Counted from the first letter of the stretch, positions 46,797 to 57,690 are shown. The stretch is DNA of 64,000 nucleotides from Oreohelix idahoensis (GCA_024509875.1 JAMPIV010022921.1:1-64000), one strand, 5' to 3'. The notes: generated by a model not told the origin, from the letters alone. Numbers and translations: made by a program.

Positions 46797-47619
46797 TGCT
46801 TTAAATCTTGGAGGGTTTTATTCGTGTCATCAAACCTGAGGTCGTATGTCGTGTCAATCCAGCTGCCTGGAACGTTGCAGGAGCACAGTGATTGCACAGG
46901 ATCAATCTCTTTAGTCCCCCTCAGTCTTGGGTGGGCTAACGAAACGATCATCAGCGGGTGTTTTGTGTCAACCAAACCAAGAAGGACAGACCTTTTAAGA
47001 GATGAGTACACATTAGTACCATTTCTGTCAGCATTGTGAGCAAAAGCTAGTGTCAGTGACGAGAAAGTGAATTAGCGTAGCAAGAGACAATAATAAGATT
47101 ATAGCTGATAAATTATACGTAATTAACAGCACAGCTGATACATGTACTATAATTGAATAACAGCACAGCTGATATAATTTTTGTTCCTATAATTGGAAAA
47201 CTTGTTGTAATATATTTACATATCTATATAAATATAAATATTTGTAAATCATATGTAAACTTACAAATTCATTACATTCCATTTTTCAACATTCACCCTT
47301 CAGCACAAGAGTAGATAGTGTATATACTAAATAAATAATAAGGAAATTGTATTTGAACGACTTGTCAATTTTATCATTGTTAAGTAAAATCTGTTTCCTT
47401 GTTTTTTAATATCACAGTTAGTTACACAGCGGAGGTGGCAAGTTTATGTCGGTCTCCTCTCTACTATTGTTTCGAGATCAGAACATTCACAGCCGTAACT
47501 AATTTGTGATACCAGTAGTTCTCTCAGACACTGGGACTTCACCATTTTCTGCAGAAATTCTATTTCTGTAATTGTAAGTACTATACTGATCCAAGAGCCA
47601 AATAAAACCTCTCGCCACA
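46797..47619 (+). repeat. 5' LTR of copy B (apparently lacking most of U3)
   Basis: It starts TGCTTTAAATCTTGG, ends CGCCACA, and matches 52898-53715 with only scattered differences. AATAAA at 47601-47606 lies 13 bp before the end and may be the polyadenylation signal. The shared part starts abruptly near 46800. The TATA-bearing 0.45 kb found just upstream of the 3' copy (52442-52897) is absent here, so this LTR may be truncated or chimeric. Confidence 0.85.
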
Positions 47620-47620
47620 C

Positions 47621-47640
47621 TGGGGGCTCGTTCCTGGGAT
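47621..47640 (+). promoter_or_regulatory. Primer-binding site, tRNA-Pro-like
   Basis: TGGGGGCTCGTTCCTGGGAT starts 2 bp after the LTR. The canonical proline-tRNA primer site of many retroelements is TGGGGGCTCGTCCGGGAT. The first 11 bases are identical; the rest fits with two extra bases. This placement confirms 46797-47619 as the 5' LTR. Confidence 0.8.
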
Positions 47641-47913
47641 ATTTCTGTATATCTTGAGCCATACTTAGTCTATTCATCTATCTACACTCTATCTTGTGCC
47701 ACCCATAGATAACATAAGAAAAAAAAAATTTTTTTTTGAGAAAATCATAATAATAGGATTTTTTTTGTTTTCTTAGGAGGAGTACCATTTAGTACTCAGT
47801 AAATAGTTGATGCTCACAAGGTTGCACGGAAATTTTTTGTTCATTTAAAGTAATTAAGTTTAATTACAATAATTGGGTTATAGTAAATTTACATACCCTA
47901 TCTAAGTAACGCC
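47641..47913 (+). other. Copy B leader between primer site and gag
   Basis: An untranslated leader of about 270 bp, AT-rich, with A and T runs near 47720-47770. No packaging structure could be judged by eye. Confidence 0.6.
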
Positions 47914-48950
47914 ATGGCTGATCTAGTGAAGTTCAGAACTGCGATCATGCAGATGGGTAAGGAATTAAATATGACAGGTGATGCTCTCACTCAGTATGTC
48001 ACAACAGAAGTGGACAAACACATGGATAGGGAAGAAAGAAAGTTGCAATTAGAGACTGAAGCAAAGAAATTAGAGGCTGATAGAGAAGCAAAGAAATTTG
48101 AGGCTGAAGAAAGGCTGAAGCAAAAGAGAAGCCAAAAGACTGTTGAAGCTGAAAGAAGACAAAAGACTGGAAGCTGAGAGAGAAGAAGACTGGAAGCTGA
48201 GAGAGAAGACAAAAGACTGGAAGCTGAGAGAGAAACCAAAAGATTAGAAATTGAAGCCAAGAAATGGAAGGCTGAAAATGAGGCAAAGAAAATTGAAGCT
48301 GAGGAAAGGAAATTACAAGCAGAGAGAGACCATCAGTTGAGATTAAAAGAGCTTGAAATTCAGGCAAATACTGGCAATAATGGTGGTAGCTCACCTCACT
48401 CTGAGAGTAGCTCCAGCCAGAGCACCTCAAGTGGGGCCATGAATTTTCATCTGGACCCATTTGTTGAGAAAGAAGACGCCATTGAGTCGTACCTGGATAG
48501 ATACGAAAGACTTGCCACTACCTATGGCTTAGTGAAAGAAAAGTGGAGTCTTAAACTATCTCAGGGATTGAGAGGTGTGGCCTACGATGTATATTTGAAG
48601 CTCTCAAGAGATGACCAGGAAGATTATGAAATCCTGAAGCAGGCACTGCTTGTGAGATATGAAAAGAACTCAGAATCATATAGAAAGAAATTCCGAACAG
48701 CTAAACTTCTTCCAGGAGAAAACTATCACCAATTCTCTGCTAGATTGGAAACCTATTTGGAAAAAATTGAGTAGTTTAGGAAAGTGTCAGGATCTGAAAG
48801 AAATGATAATGATGGAGCAAGTGAAAGAGTCCATGCCTCAAGAAATGAGGAAGTTTATCATGGAACAAGGAGCAGAGAGATTGGAAGATATTGTAACTGT
48901 TGCTGAGAGATATCAAGCAGCTCAGGCAGAATTATTAGGAAATAAGAAGA
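47914..48950 (+). pseudogene. gag: gag of copy B: coiled coil plus SCAN-like capsid region
   Basis: The start at 47914 has a good context (GCCATGG). Residues from about 35 to 140 are a charged, glutamate/lysine-rich coiled coil built partly on a 27-bp repeat. Two short deletions in that repeat (net 6 bp) bring a TGA at 48175-48177 into frame. The frame then resumes, giving AMNFHLDPF (about 48438) and a helical region through LKQALLVRYEKN (about 48632) and LPGENYHQFSARLETYL. A one-base shift with TAG at 48772-48774 interrupts it. In the next frame it continues with EMIMMEQVKESMPQEMRKFI (about 48800-48860). This arrangement resembles the SCAN domain, which is known to derive from Gmr1-like gag. 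The particle-forming capsid role follows from the family. Confidence 0.85.
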
Positions 48951-49096
48951 AGCAGGGTGAAAACTTCAAATCATCACAAAACTATACCAAATATGAACAA
49001 AAGGACCATACCACAAGGAACAAACAAAGATTTGACCAAAAGGACAAAAACCCTCTAAGATCGGATAAGACACCTTACCGGAAGGAAGGAAAGTGG

Positions 49097-49138
49097 TGTA
49101 AAACTTGTCTAATGAGTAACCACAATACTGCGGACTGC
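49097..49138 (+). other. CCHC zinc knuckle (nucleocapsid) of copy B
   Basis: The segment encodes CKTCLMSNHNTADC, a C-x2-C-x4-H-x4-C nucleocapsid knuckle that binds the element RNA. It is continuous with the protease frame downstream. Confidence 0.9.
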
Positions 49139-51301
49139 AGAAGGAAGAATCCTCCTCATCATGCTGCATGTCTTACAACAGGGAATCAGGGAAGGAAGGA
49201 AATGGCAGTAAGTCAGAAGGACTTCCATCATCCCCCTGTCTGTGAGGAAGTGACCGTGAATGGCACTCAAGTACTGTGTTTATATGACACAGGATTGGAC
49301 TTTGATTCAGTTGTGTGCTCTTCTCTAGTGAGTCCTGACCAGATAACCACAGAAACAGTGGAAATCAGAGGACCGATCAAGGGAGCAAGAACCATGACAT
49401 TACCCATAGCCCGAATCAACATAAGATCTCGCTATGTGGAAGGAGAAATCAAAGCAGCAGTGATGGACGACCCTATTTACCCTTTGATTTTGGGGTGTAG
49501 GTATGTTTTCCTTGGAGAACCTATAAAACCTGTAGTTATGGCAACAGTCCAGACCAGGGAAAGCTCCAGGAAAATGGAGGAGAATCCTATCAATACTCAT
49601 CCAGAAGAGATGAAAAAGGCTCAAGCAGCAGATAGCACATTGAAGCCTTGTTTTGGCAAATTGCCTAAAGCACATAACCCTCCAGAGAAAGGAGACTTGT
49701 ATATGAAGAATGGCCTACTATACAGAAAAGCTGGAACAGGACCTAAAGGGCATGGACAGCTTGTAGTGCCAAAATCTTACAGGGAGAAGGTTATGACGCT
49801 AGGACATGCTATACCCTTCAGTGGACATATGGGAATAGGGGCCACTGGACAAAGGATAGCCTGTCACTACTTTTGGCCAGGAATTACAGAGGACATAAAA
49901 AGATATGTAAGATCCTGTCCAGAATGCCAAAGAGTAGCTCCTAAGCATAGGACTGCACCAGCAACACTGGGAGAAATGCCTATTATGGGAACCCCTTTTG
50001 AACGTGTTGCAGTAGATATTGTTGGACCCCTCACTAGGACCAAGAAGAGAAATGCTTACATCTTAACCTTGGTTGATACTTGCTCTATGTGGGGAGAAGC
50101 AGTGGCCATGTCAGCTATAGATTCAAAGCACGTGGCAGAGGCCCTGTTGACAATATTTACCCGATTAGGTTTCCCGCATCAGATATTGACTGACAATGGG
50201 TCTCAGTTTAAGGGAAAGCTAACACAAGAAGTATTCAGGATATTTCAAGCCAGGCACTATCATTGTAGTCCCTACCATGCCCAAGGGAACGGTCAAGTAG
50301 AGCGGTTCAATGGTACGCTAATTTCAATCCTTAGAAAGCTGGCGAGTGAAAAACCTGATACTTGGGATACATACTTACCCGCTGCACTATTTGCATATAG
50401 GGAAGTACCCCACAATTCAACTGGATTGGCTCCAGCTACATTGTTGTTTGGAAGACCAATAAAAGGTCCACTGGAAGCATTGCTGCGGACATGGACTGAT
50501 GAAAAGGCAGAGGAAACAGTGACTTCCTCATACCAGTACGTCAACGAGTTGACATCTCGATTGAAAGCAGGTTGGAAACTGGCCAATGATAACTTAAGAC
50601 AGGCCAGGAGGAAGCATGCTGCGTACTACAACAAAAAAAAAGCAAAGGATAGGGAACTGGAGGTGGGTGAAAAGGTGTTATTACTGTTGCCAAGCAGCAA
50701 TAATAAATTGCAGATTGGATGGCAGGGACCCTATGTCATACTGGAAAAACTTTCCAGGACCAATTATAAGATTGACAAGAAAGGAAAGGAGAAGGTATAT
50801 CATGTCAATCTTCTTAAAAAATACTATGACAAGGAATCATCAGAAGTTGCACATATCATGACCCTAGCCATTGCAACAGAAATGCACGGTGAACCACTTC
50901 ACTCTATGGAGTATCCACTCACAACTACAGAGGATTATGTTCAAGTAAATATTAGTGAACATTTAACTCCAGAGCAGAAGAAGAGGGTTCAGAAAGTGTT
51001 GGAAACCCATGCTGATGTGCTCACAGATAAGCCAGGTCGTACGAATCTGTTAGAGTACGACATGAAGGTTACAGACCCTACCCCAGTATGCATGAGAACA
51101 TACCCTATACCCTATGCGAAAGCCCAAGCACTAAGGGAGGAAGTTGATTATCTGTTGAAGGAGAAAATTATCTCGAAGTCAGACTCTCCCTATAGCTCAA
51201 GTGTGGTGCTATTGAGAAAACCGAGTGGTGAACACAGGTTATGTATTGACTACCGGAAGCTTAAATGCGATCACAGAATCTCAGGTGGACCCATTACCTG
51301 A
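49139..51301 (+). pseudogene. pol: pol of copy B: protease, integrase and N-terminal RT
   Basis: A long open frame (from 48659) runs to 51301. The protease active site is DTG at 49286-49294 (YDTGLDF rather than the common DTGA), with the LILG flap near 49488. Integrase follows: zinc module with GHAIPFSGHMG and CPEC (about 49800-49930), and catalytic D at 50014-50016, D at 50192-50194 and E at 50300-50302, an exact DD35E spacing. A GWQGPY (GPY/F) module is near 50720. A linker leads into RT (LLRKPSGEHRLCIDYRKL, about 51210-51265), where a one-base change breaks the frame. Integrase precedes RT, contrary to standard gypsy order. The 880-codon length shows modest decay. Confidence 0.94.
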
Positions 51302-52378
51302 CACCAACCAGCTGTTCTCTACACTGAGTAAGGCTAGGTATTTATCGAAGGTAGATCTAAGCAAGGGATACTACCAAATACCAGTGAAACCAGAAGTTAG
51401 GAAAATGCTGGCATTTAGTACATCAGACGGACACTACGAGTTTAATGTACTACCCTTTGGGCTGAAAAATGCTCCAAGTATCTTTTCAAGAATGATGAGG
51501 AAATTGTTGGAACCTCTACAAAATCCCCATATCACTAACTTTATGGATGACATTCTTGTTGCTACAAACACATTTGAAGAGCATATAGTAGCGCTCTCCA
51601 TGTTGTTTGACAGACTGAGAGCCACTGGATTGACTGCACGTCCAACCAAGTGCTATATCGGTTGTAAGGAGTTGGAATTCTAGGTCACACTATTTCTACA
51701 GGTCATATGTCTCCTGACCCAAAGAATATAGAGAAGTTAAAGAAGGCACCCAGACCTCAAACGAAGAAAGATGTGAGATCATTCGTGTCATTATGTGGGT
51801 TCTATCAGAAGTACATACCCCACTTTAACTCTCTGTGTGCACCATTAACTAACTTAACTAAGAAAGGACAGCCTGACAAAATCCAATGGAATGCTGATTG
51901 TGAAAAAGCTTACACAGAGCTAAAAGCAAAACTCACCAGCAAACCAATCCTTACGCTACCCGATATCACACAGGAATTTGTATTAAGGACGGACGCTAGC
52001 AGTATAGGTATTGGTGCAACTCTCTTGCAGAAATCAAAAGCCCAGCCGGAGGAACTTTTACCAGTCGCCTACGCCAGTAGGAAGCTGAATGCAGCTGAGT
52101 TGAACTACTCGACCATAGAGAAAGAATGTTTGGCTCTAATTTGGTCCATCGACAAATTTTCACCTTACCTGTATGGGACACACTTCATTGTCCAAAGCGA
52201 TCACCAGCCTTTAACTTTCTTGGCTGCATCTAAAAAGTTAAATTCGAGATTGTTAAGGTGGAGTCTGCTTCTGGCGCCTTATTCCTTTACCGTGAATTAC
52301 ATTCCGGGAAGAGACAATGTAGGAGCTGATTTTTTTAAGTCGACACCCTATTACTCTGGAAGGACAGACGCAAAATGA
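51225..52378 (+). pseudogene. pol: pol of copy B: reverse transcriptase and RNase H
   Basis: Pieces at 51225-51683 and 51707-52378 continue the RT in shifted frames. Landmarks are KVDLSKGYYQIPV, LPFGLKNAPSIFSRMM and the catalytic box FMDD (51540-51551). After the break at about 51680, RNase H follows with RTDAS (about 51989), EKECLALIW (about 52120) and SDHQPLTFL (about 52197). A T-run at 52330-52336 appears to hold one extra T, replacing the expected ADFLSRHP ending seen in copy A by an unrelated tail. All three breaks are one or two bases. Confidence 0.93.
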
Positions 52379-52424
52379 TTAACTACAGCAGGTGTTTACA
52401 CTTCAGCTATGACAGGTCACAGCT

Positions 52425-52438
52425 AGGAAAGGATGGGG
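52425..52438 (+). promoter_or_regulatory. Candidate polypurine tract of copy B
   Basis: AGGAAAGGATGGGG lies shortly after the pol end and 3-4 bp before TGTCGTGG, which resembles an LTR start. If this is the true tract, the 3' LTR begins at 52442 rather than 52898. Confidence 0.5.
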
Positions 52439-52441
52439 CTA

Positions 52442-53715
52442 TGTCGTGGAACGAATGTGTGTAACCCCACTACTTTGTTAAATCCCTATGTCGAGAACAA
52501 ATTTGCCCCAGCCAATCAACGCACAGTTGCTGAGCCGGAATAAATTACCTGAAGTTACGCCAGGAAAAACTTAAGCCCTGTTTTTTTCGGATGTGGGTCG
52601 TGGCCATCTTGTTCACGCAAGATGGCAGAAGAAAACTGAATAAAATTAGGCTGTACGAGCAAAAGACGAAACTGCAGGAAACCAATCAGCTTGCTCCGCC
52701 AGGAACCAACCAAAAGCTTTGCTTAAGCATTCACCTACCTATATAATCGGGCGAGATTTTATGCAAAGGCGCGCAACACCAGACACGAAGCCAGAGAGAC
52801 GACCGACTGTGTGAGAGGAGCTGTCAGCTTTGATTTATAACTTACCTGAGAGCATTGACCTGCAGCCTGCTTCGCTAAGTCGAGTCAAAATCTGGCCTGT
52901 TTAAATCTTGGAGGGTTTTATTCGTGTCATCAAACCTGAGGTCGTATGTCGTGTCAATCCAGCTGCCTAGAACGTCGCAGGAGCACAGTGATTGCACAGG
53001 ATCAACCTCTTTAGTCCCCCTCAGTCTTGGGTGGGCTAACGAAACGATCATCAGCGGGTGTTTTGTGTCAACCAAACCAAGAAGGACAAACCTTTTAAGA
53101 GATGAGTACACATTAGTACCATTTCTGTCAGCATTGTGAGCAAAAGCTAGTGTCAGTGACGAGAAAGTGAATTAGCTCAGCAAGAGACAATAATACGATT
53201 ATAGCTGATAAATTATACACAATTAACAGCACAGCTGATACATGTACTATAATTGAATAACAGCACAGCTGATATAATTTTTGTTCCTATAATTGGAAAA
53301 CTTGTTGTAATATATTTACATATCTATATAAATATAAATATTTGTAAATCATATGTAAACTTACAAATTCATTACATTCCATTTCTCAACATTCACCCTT
53401 CAGCACAAGATAGTGTATATACTAAATAAATAATAAGGAAATTGTATTTGAACGACTTGTCAATTTTATCAGTGTTAAGTAAAATCTGTTTCCTTGGTTT
53501 TTTTAATATCACAGTTAGTTACACAGCGGAGGTGGCACTTTATGTCGGTCTCCTCTCTACTATTGTTTCGAGATCAGAACATTCACAGCCGTAAATAATT
53601 TGTGATACCAGTAGTTCTCTCAGACACTGGGACTTCACCATTTTCTGCAGAAATTCTATTTCTGTAATTTTCAGTACTATACTGACCTTAGAGCCAAATA
53701 AAACCTCACGCCACA
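52442..53715 (+). repeat. 3' LTR of copy B (repeat core 52898-53715; possible full length from 52442)
   Basis: The core 52898-53715 repeats the 5' LTR, with AATAAA at 53697-53702 and end CGCCACA. The upstream 52442-52897 follows a purine tract, begins TGTCGTGG and holds a TATA box TATATAA at 52740-52746 followed by a GC-richer start region (CGCGCAACACCAGACACG). This is the layout of a U3 promoter. It is absent from the 5' copy. No 5-bp target duplication matches the flank after 53715. Confidence 0.75.
52740..52746 (+). promoter_or_regulatory. TATA box of the copy B 3' LTR
   Basis: TATATAA lies 155 bp before the LTR repeat core, in the upstream part unique to the 3' end. Transcription would be expected to begin roughly 25-30 bp downstream, near 52770. 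Confidence 0.5.
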
Positions 53716-53716
53716 C

Positions 53717-54589
53717 CTGCTTTTGGTTCTCTGTGAGAAGCCCACATAAAGCAGTCACCAGCTCCTGCAGTGGTGATTCATGAAATCTGTCTCTTGACCA
53801 GGTTTGACCAAATGTCTTGCGACAATACAATCAAAAGATAATCCTGTGTGAAAAAGTCAAGATGTTGAAGTCCCGTTCAAAATAACAGTTCCTCGCGTTG
53901 AGGGCCTCTCACCCTCAGTTGAGAATCACTGACACTCATTCTCCGTTGCGAGTCTGTTAACAAGCAACCGATTCTATTCGTCCCGGTGTGCCGGCTCTGA
54001 TCCGATGTCCCGTGTGCAGGGGTCTTTCCCTTGTCTTGACCTTTCTGGCGGCTGTGCCATGTAGGCCGGTTGGGTTGATCAGAATGTTGCGTGAGGTACT
54101 TGTTTTTAAAGAATTCGATTTTTCCTGGGAAGGGTTCTGGGGTAAAGTTTCTCGTTGATTCTCGAGAAACGAGTCAATTTTCTCGTTAGGGCTAGGGAAG
54201 GATTCTAGGGCGAAAGACATAGCTACGAGTTGAGGAGATTGGTTACTGGATCGATCAGTTAACTGTGACTGAAGTGGAGACTTTCCATTGCTGGAGGAAG
54301 ACATAGCACCGTGACGTTGGATTTCTAGGGTCTTAAGCACCCGTTCATGCTGTCTCTCCTCTCTTTCCTCGTGTTTTGCCCTGCGAGCTTCCATCTCTGC
54401 CTCAATTTTTCTCTGTTCCAATTGACGGTCTTCCGCTTCTTTCTTCTCCGCTCTAGCTTCTGCTTCCTTCTTCTTCGCGTCATATCTGTCAAGTTCTTCG
54501 TTGACAAAAGCGGTAACTTCTTCTCCTTGCAATACTGTTTCCTTTGCTTCCTCTCTTAGCATTGCTTTCAGTTTAGCGCGCTCAACCAT
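53717..54589 (-). pseudogene. gag: gag-like frame of a third LTR retrotransposon, truncated
   Basis: A minus-strand frame of 210 codons starts at 54589 (CCATGGTT context). It has the same plan as copy B gag: a short N-terminal helix, an EEL/EEV-type acidic helix, a long Lys/Glu/Arg-rich coiled coil (about residues 35-85), a Ser/Asn-rich linker, then AMSFALESF (copy B has AMNFHLDPF). It then shifts frame and degenerates, and stops where the copy B LTR begins (53715). It is probably the 5' coding end of another Gmr1-like or related gypsy element. The match beyond the shared plan is weak. Confidence 0.65.
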
Positions 54590-57500
54590 GGCTAATAACT
54601 AAATGCCGCTAACCCGAGAGAGAAAAAAGGAGAGAAAAAAACTCTATCCTAAACCAACTTACGAGAAAAACCAACCCAAAAAAATATTATTTCACTGAGA
54701 TACCTCCTGTCCCGTTATCCGTTATCTAATCTATCGCTGTTATTATCTGGCCTAAGCTCCTAATACAGACGACTAAGCCAAATAAATGGTAGATCAGTCT
54801 AACAGTGGAAAAACTACTTTTACTATCGGTGGATAAAAAAATTGTATTACAAAAATGGAGAAAAAAAATTAAATTATTTTTCCCTTATTTTATAAGTCCA
54901 CCAAAACTCACCCACTCTAGAAGTAAGTTAAGAGTAAGGGACGTTATTAACTAGACCTAAAGTCAGAAATTGATCCTTAGCTTAGCTCAAACTCTGCTGC
55001 TTCTTTAAAAAAAAAACCTAGTGATTGTTAAACAATCACACGTATTAGCGGCTTTAACCAAAATTACCATATATCTCATATATCTGACGAAGATTATACT
55101 CAGAACAATTTGCACGTAACTCTATGATGCCGTGGAAAGAAAAACAGTCCTATATGTGTGTGGACAAACACCCAGATACTAAGATCGTTGTCTAGGGGGT
55201 AATTATTTTTATACCCTAACTTACAAGACAAACTCACAAACACACTCTATCTAGATGATAATTCAGATTACATATAAGACTTAGACATTTATCTAGACTC
55301 AGACTAGAGTTCAGTCCCTCGATGAGCGACGATTAAGTCGTAGAGTCTTCTGAACTAGATTCAAATCCTACGGACGTGCACACATTAATGTCGCGGATGA
55401 ATTATCAGATAGGTATAGATGTTTATAGCCCTGTCTGAGCAGAGGTGATAGTGATGACAATGTGAAAGTAAGGGGTAAGATATAGTTTTTATCACGAGGG
55501 TGATCGGGTAAGAGAAAGGACAGTCTCTGGATAGAATAATTTATCTAATCCAGCCTATCTGGACGACGATATTTTAATCAGACGCACTTTCTCTCATTGT
55601 ACGAAAATACAAGTTACACTGCACTCACATGCACACAATTCTGTGACAAATACGCATGAACGTGAAAACAACTATGGATAACATATAATGGATATGGGGT
55701 TGACCGACACGATAACTAAAGGTTTAATATAGTTTATTATCGAAATAGAAAATCACAACATAAATCATATGCATCAAGAGATCATGGTTTACAGACAAAA
55801 TGGAAATTAATCAAATAGGTTCTCCCCTCTGGTAAAGGAAAAGAAAGGACGATCCCAACAGAGGTTAAATTTACCCAAAGATCAAAAGGTAACAATAAGT
55901 GATGAAATAGTCAGGATGGGAAACGAATAGGTTCCTAATGTAATCTATCCCGTGACTCATCAGATTATTGAGATTAAAAAAAAAAAGAAAAGAAGAAACC
56001 ATATAAGTATACGATGTTAACTAAAGACATAAGTTTCTTTCTCTGTTCAGTCAATTCACATACACGCAGTGGCCACTTTCAGACTATGCTTACCCCAGTA
56101 GTTGTCGCAGGCATTCCAAGGAAATACATTAATAAGTAATAATACTATTAAGTGTCAAATTTTAGTTTTGCCAAATCCAGCCCCAGACTCTCCTTAGTTG
56201 CTGACTGCAAATTTCACAGGAGTCGCTAGGGTCGGTGTTTTAATTTGTCCTGGATACAATAAGTTATCTGTGCCTTCAATTGGTTGGAGTAGGGTTCCTG
56301 CGTGGTGATCGCCGATGTAGGATGAATAGAACATATACAGTTCCTAGGTTGTTTAGCCTCAGGTGGTTGAAACGCTAAGTTAAGTTACACAAATGTTGCT
56401 GACATTATAGTTCGCCGCAGCTGGCTGATGAGATTGATATAAATAAATCTGGTAATAGTTCTAGTCCAGTTAATATTATAATTTAATGTTTCTATTCTGT
56501 TTTCTCTCATGAAAATGAGGAAAATTGGACCACACAGGTCGCAGCAAGAAGCTCATCAATATTAAATATTCTTGGATGCTTGTAATATTATAAGTTCGTA
56601 TGATCATAAATTCATATGGCCATAAGAAAATAAGCCGCTAGTACTCAGGTTTGATCAGCCTATATTTTAGGAAAAGAAAATATAAACATTTAACCAAATT
56701 ATCAATATCATATCTAACACGTGTTAAAAAATAGGACCTCTACACCACTCTGTTATAAATTAGATTTAAAACACACGTGTCTGGCTTATCCTATCGTTCT
56801 TTTAACTCGGGATATGAACGCTAGTCATTTATAAAATTACATAAAATGGATAGAAGTAAATAATATATGCCGTCAGTAGACAGTTATTTAATGTATATAC
56901 TAGTCCATTTAAAACATCTCTTACTGGGAAATAGCGAGTAATTAAATTTATTTTACGGCTGGAAAATTTAGCTTTAAGTTATTTAATTAGCACAGAAAAT
57001 CTCAGTGAAATATAATTAAAACTTTAAACACACTAAATCACTTTAAAGCTAGTATATAAATTACCGCAATCAGAAAAATGAAACACTCCACGGAATCTAT
57101 TAATTTTCACTCTGTACGAGAAATTTTAAGATAACGAGCTAGTGAATTCAGATAGATTTCTGGCAACTGATCCTGGCTATCGGAGAGACATGGTATATAT
57201 TGATATCTTCCGTACTATCGTTCTTTAATGTGAAAGTCACACCACTGCCAGACCCGAGCCAATTTGTCGTTCGATTTCTTGAATCAAAGGTAATCTTACC
57301 ACCTCTTGACTTTCATCATCTCCGCCTTGCCGAATATCAGCTACGCAATTACTTCCCTTGAAAGTTTTACGATCCAAGGTCCGTCAGACTAAACATCGTG
57401 TGTTCCCCTGATCAAAGAATCTATTACGCCATGCTCCGCGCTTCGCTCTCTGTTTCACATAGGGCTTAATTGCCAGATGGCCCACGTGTTAATTGCACTG

Positions 57501-57635
57501 GTGAATCCTTCGTTCATGTAGCAAAAAAATATACTCTAGATGGGGAGGGACAAAAGTGGATGATTACTGCTGCACTATTTTCAACTGTGACAATAACTGA
57601 GCTATTAAAGTAATATCTTACTGAGTTAAATCAGT
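54590..57635. other. Unassigned 3 kb, possibly leader and LTR of the minus-strand element
   Basis: Very AT-rich with almost no open frames. It lies upstream of the minus-strand gag, so it should hold that element's leader and 5' LTR. I could not find a primer site, paired ends or a second copy. A minus-strand AATAAA lies near 55732 and a perfect 19-nt palindrome GTGATTGTTAAACAATCAC at 55021-55039. Confidence 0.35.
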
Positions 57636-57690
57636 TGGACGCTCGGACGAACGAACTTTATTTTCAGAGGGTTAAGAATTGGGCACGGCT
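57636..57690 (+). repeat. Single arm of the 45296-45655 MITE
   Basis: GACGAACGAACTTTATTTTC and AGGGTTAAGAATTGGGCACG match the left arm of the inverted-repeat element at 45296. No right arm was found nearby. Confidence 0.6.

Larger units (their letters stand above)
46797..53715 (+). mobile_element. Gmr1-like Ty3/gypsy retrotransposon, copy B, nearly complete
   Basis: The element has direct terminal repeats (46797-47619 and 52898-53715), a tRNA-Pro-like primer site, gag with a coiled coil and a SCAN-like capsid region, a CCHC zinc knuckle, protease, integrase, RT and RNase H, in that order. Integrase upstream of RT identifies the Gmr1 group. Only about five small length changes break an otherwise continuous gag-pol frame, and the terminal repeats are very similar, so it is fairly young. 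The flanks show no 5-bp target duplication, and the 5' repeat lacks the promoter part seen upstream of the 3' repeat. Confidence 0.95.

Noticed and set aside
48769..48780. Programmed gag-pol frameshift at the TAG at 48772
   Set aside because: The shift falls in the middle of the capsid region, before the zinc knuckle, and no slippery heptamer lies at the break. A one-base indel is more likely.
48430..48940. A host SCAN zinc-finger gene
   Set aside because: The SCAN-like region is continuous with a nucleocapsid knuckle and pol and lies between LTRs, so it belongs to the retrotransposon.
46797..53715. An endogenous retrovirus with envelope
   Set aside because: No envelope-like frame exists between RNase H and the 3' LTR (52379-52897); the stretch is short and non-coding.
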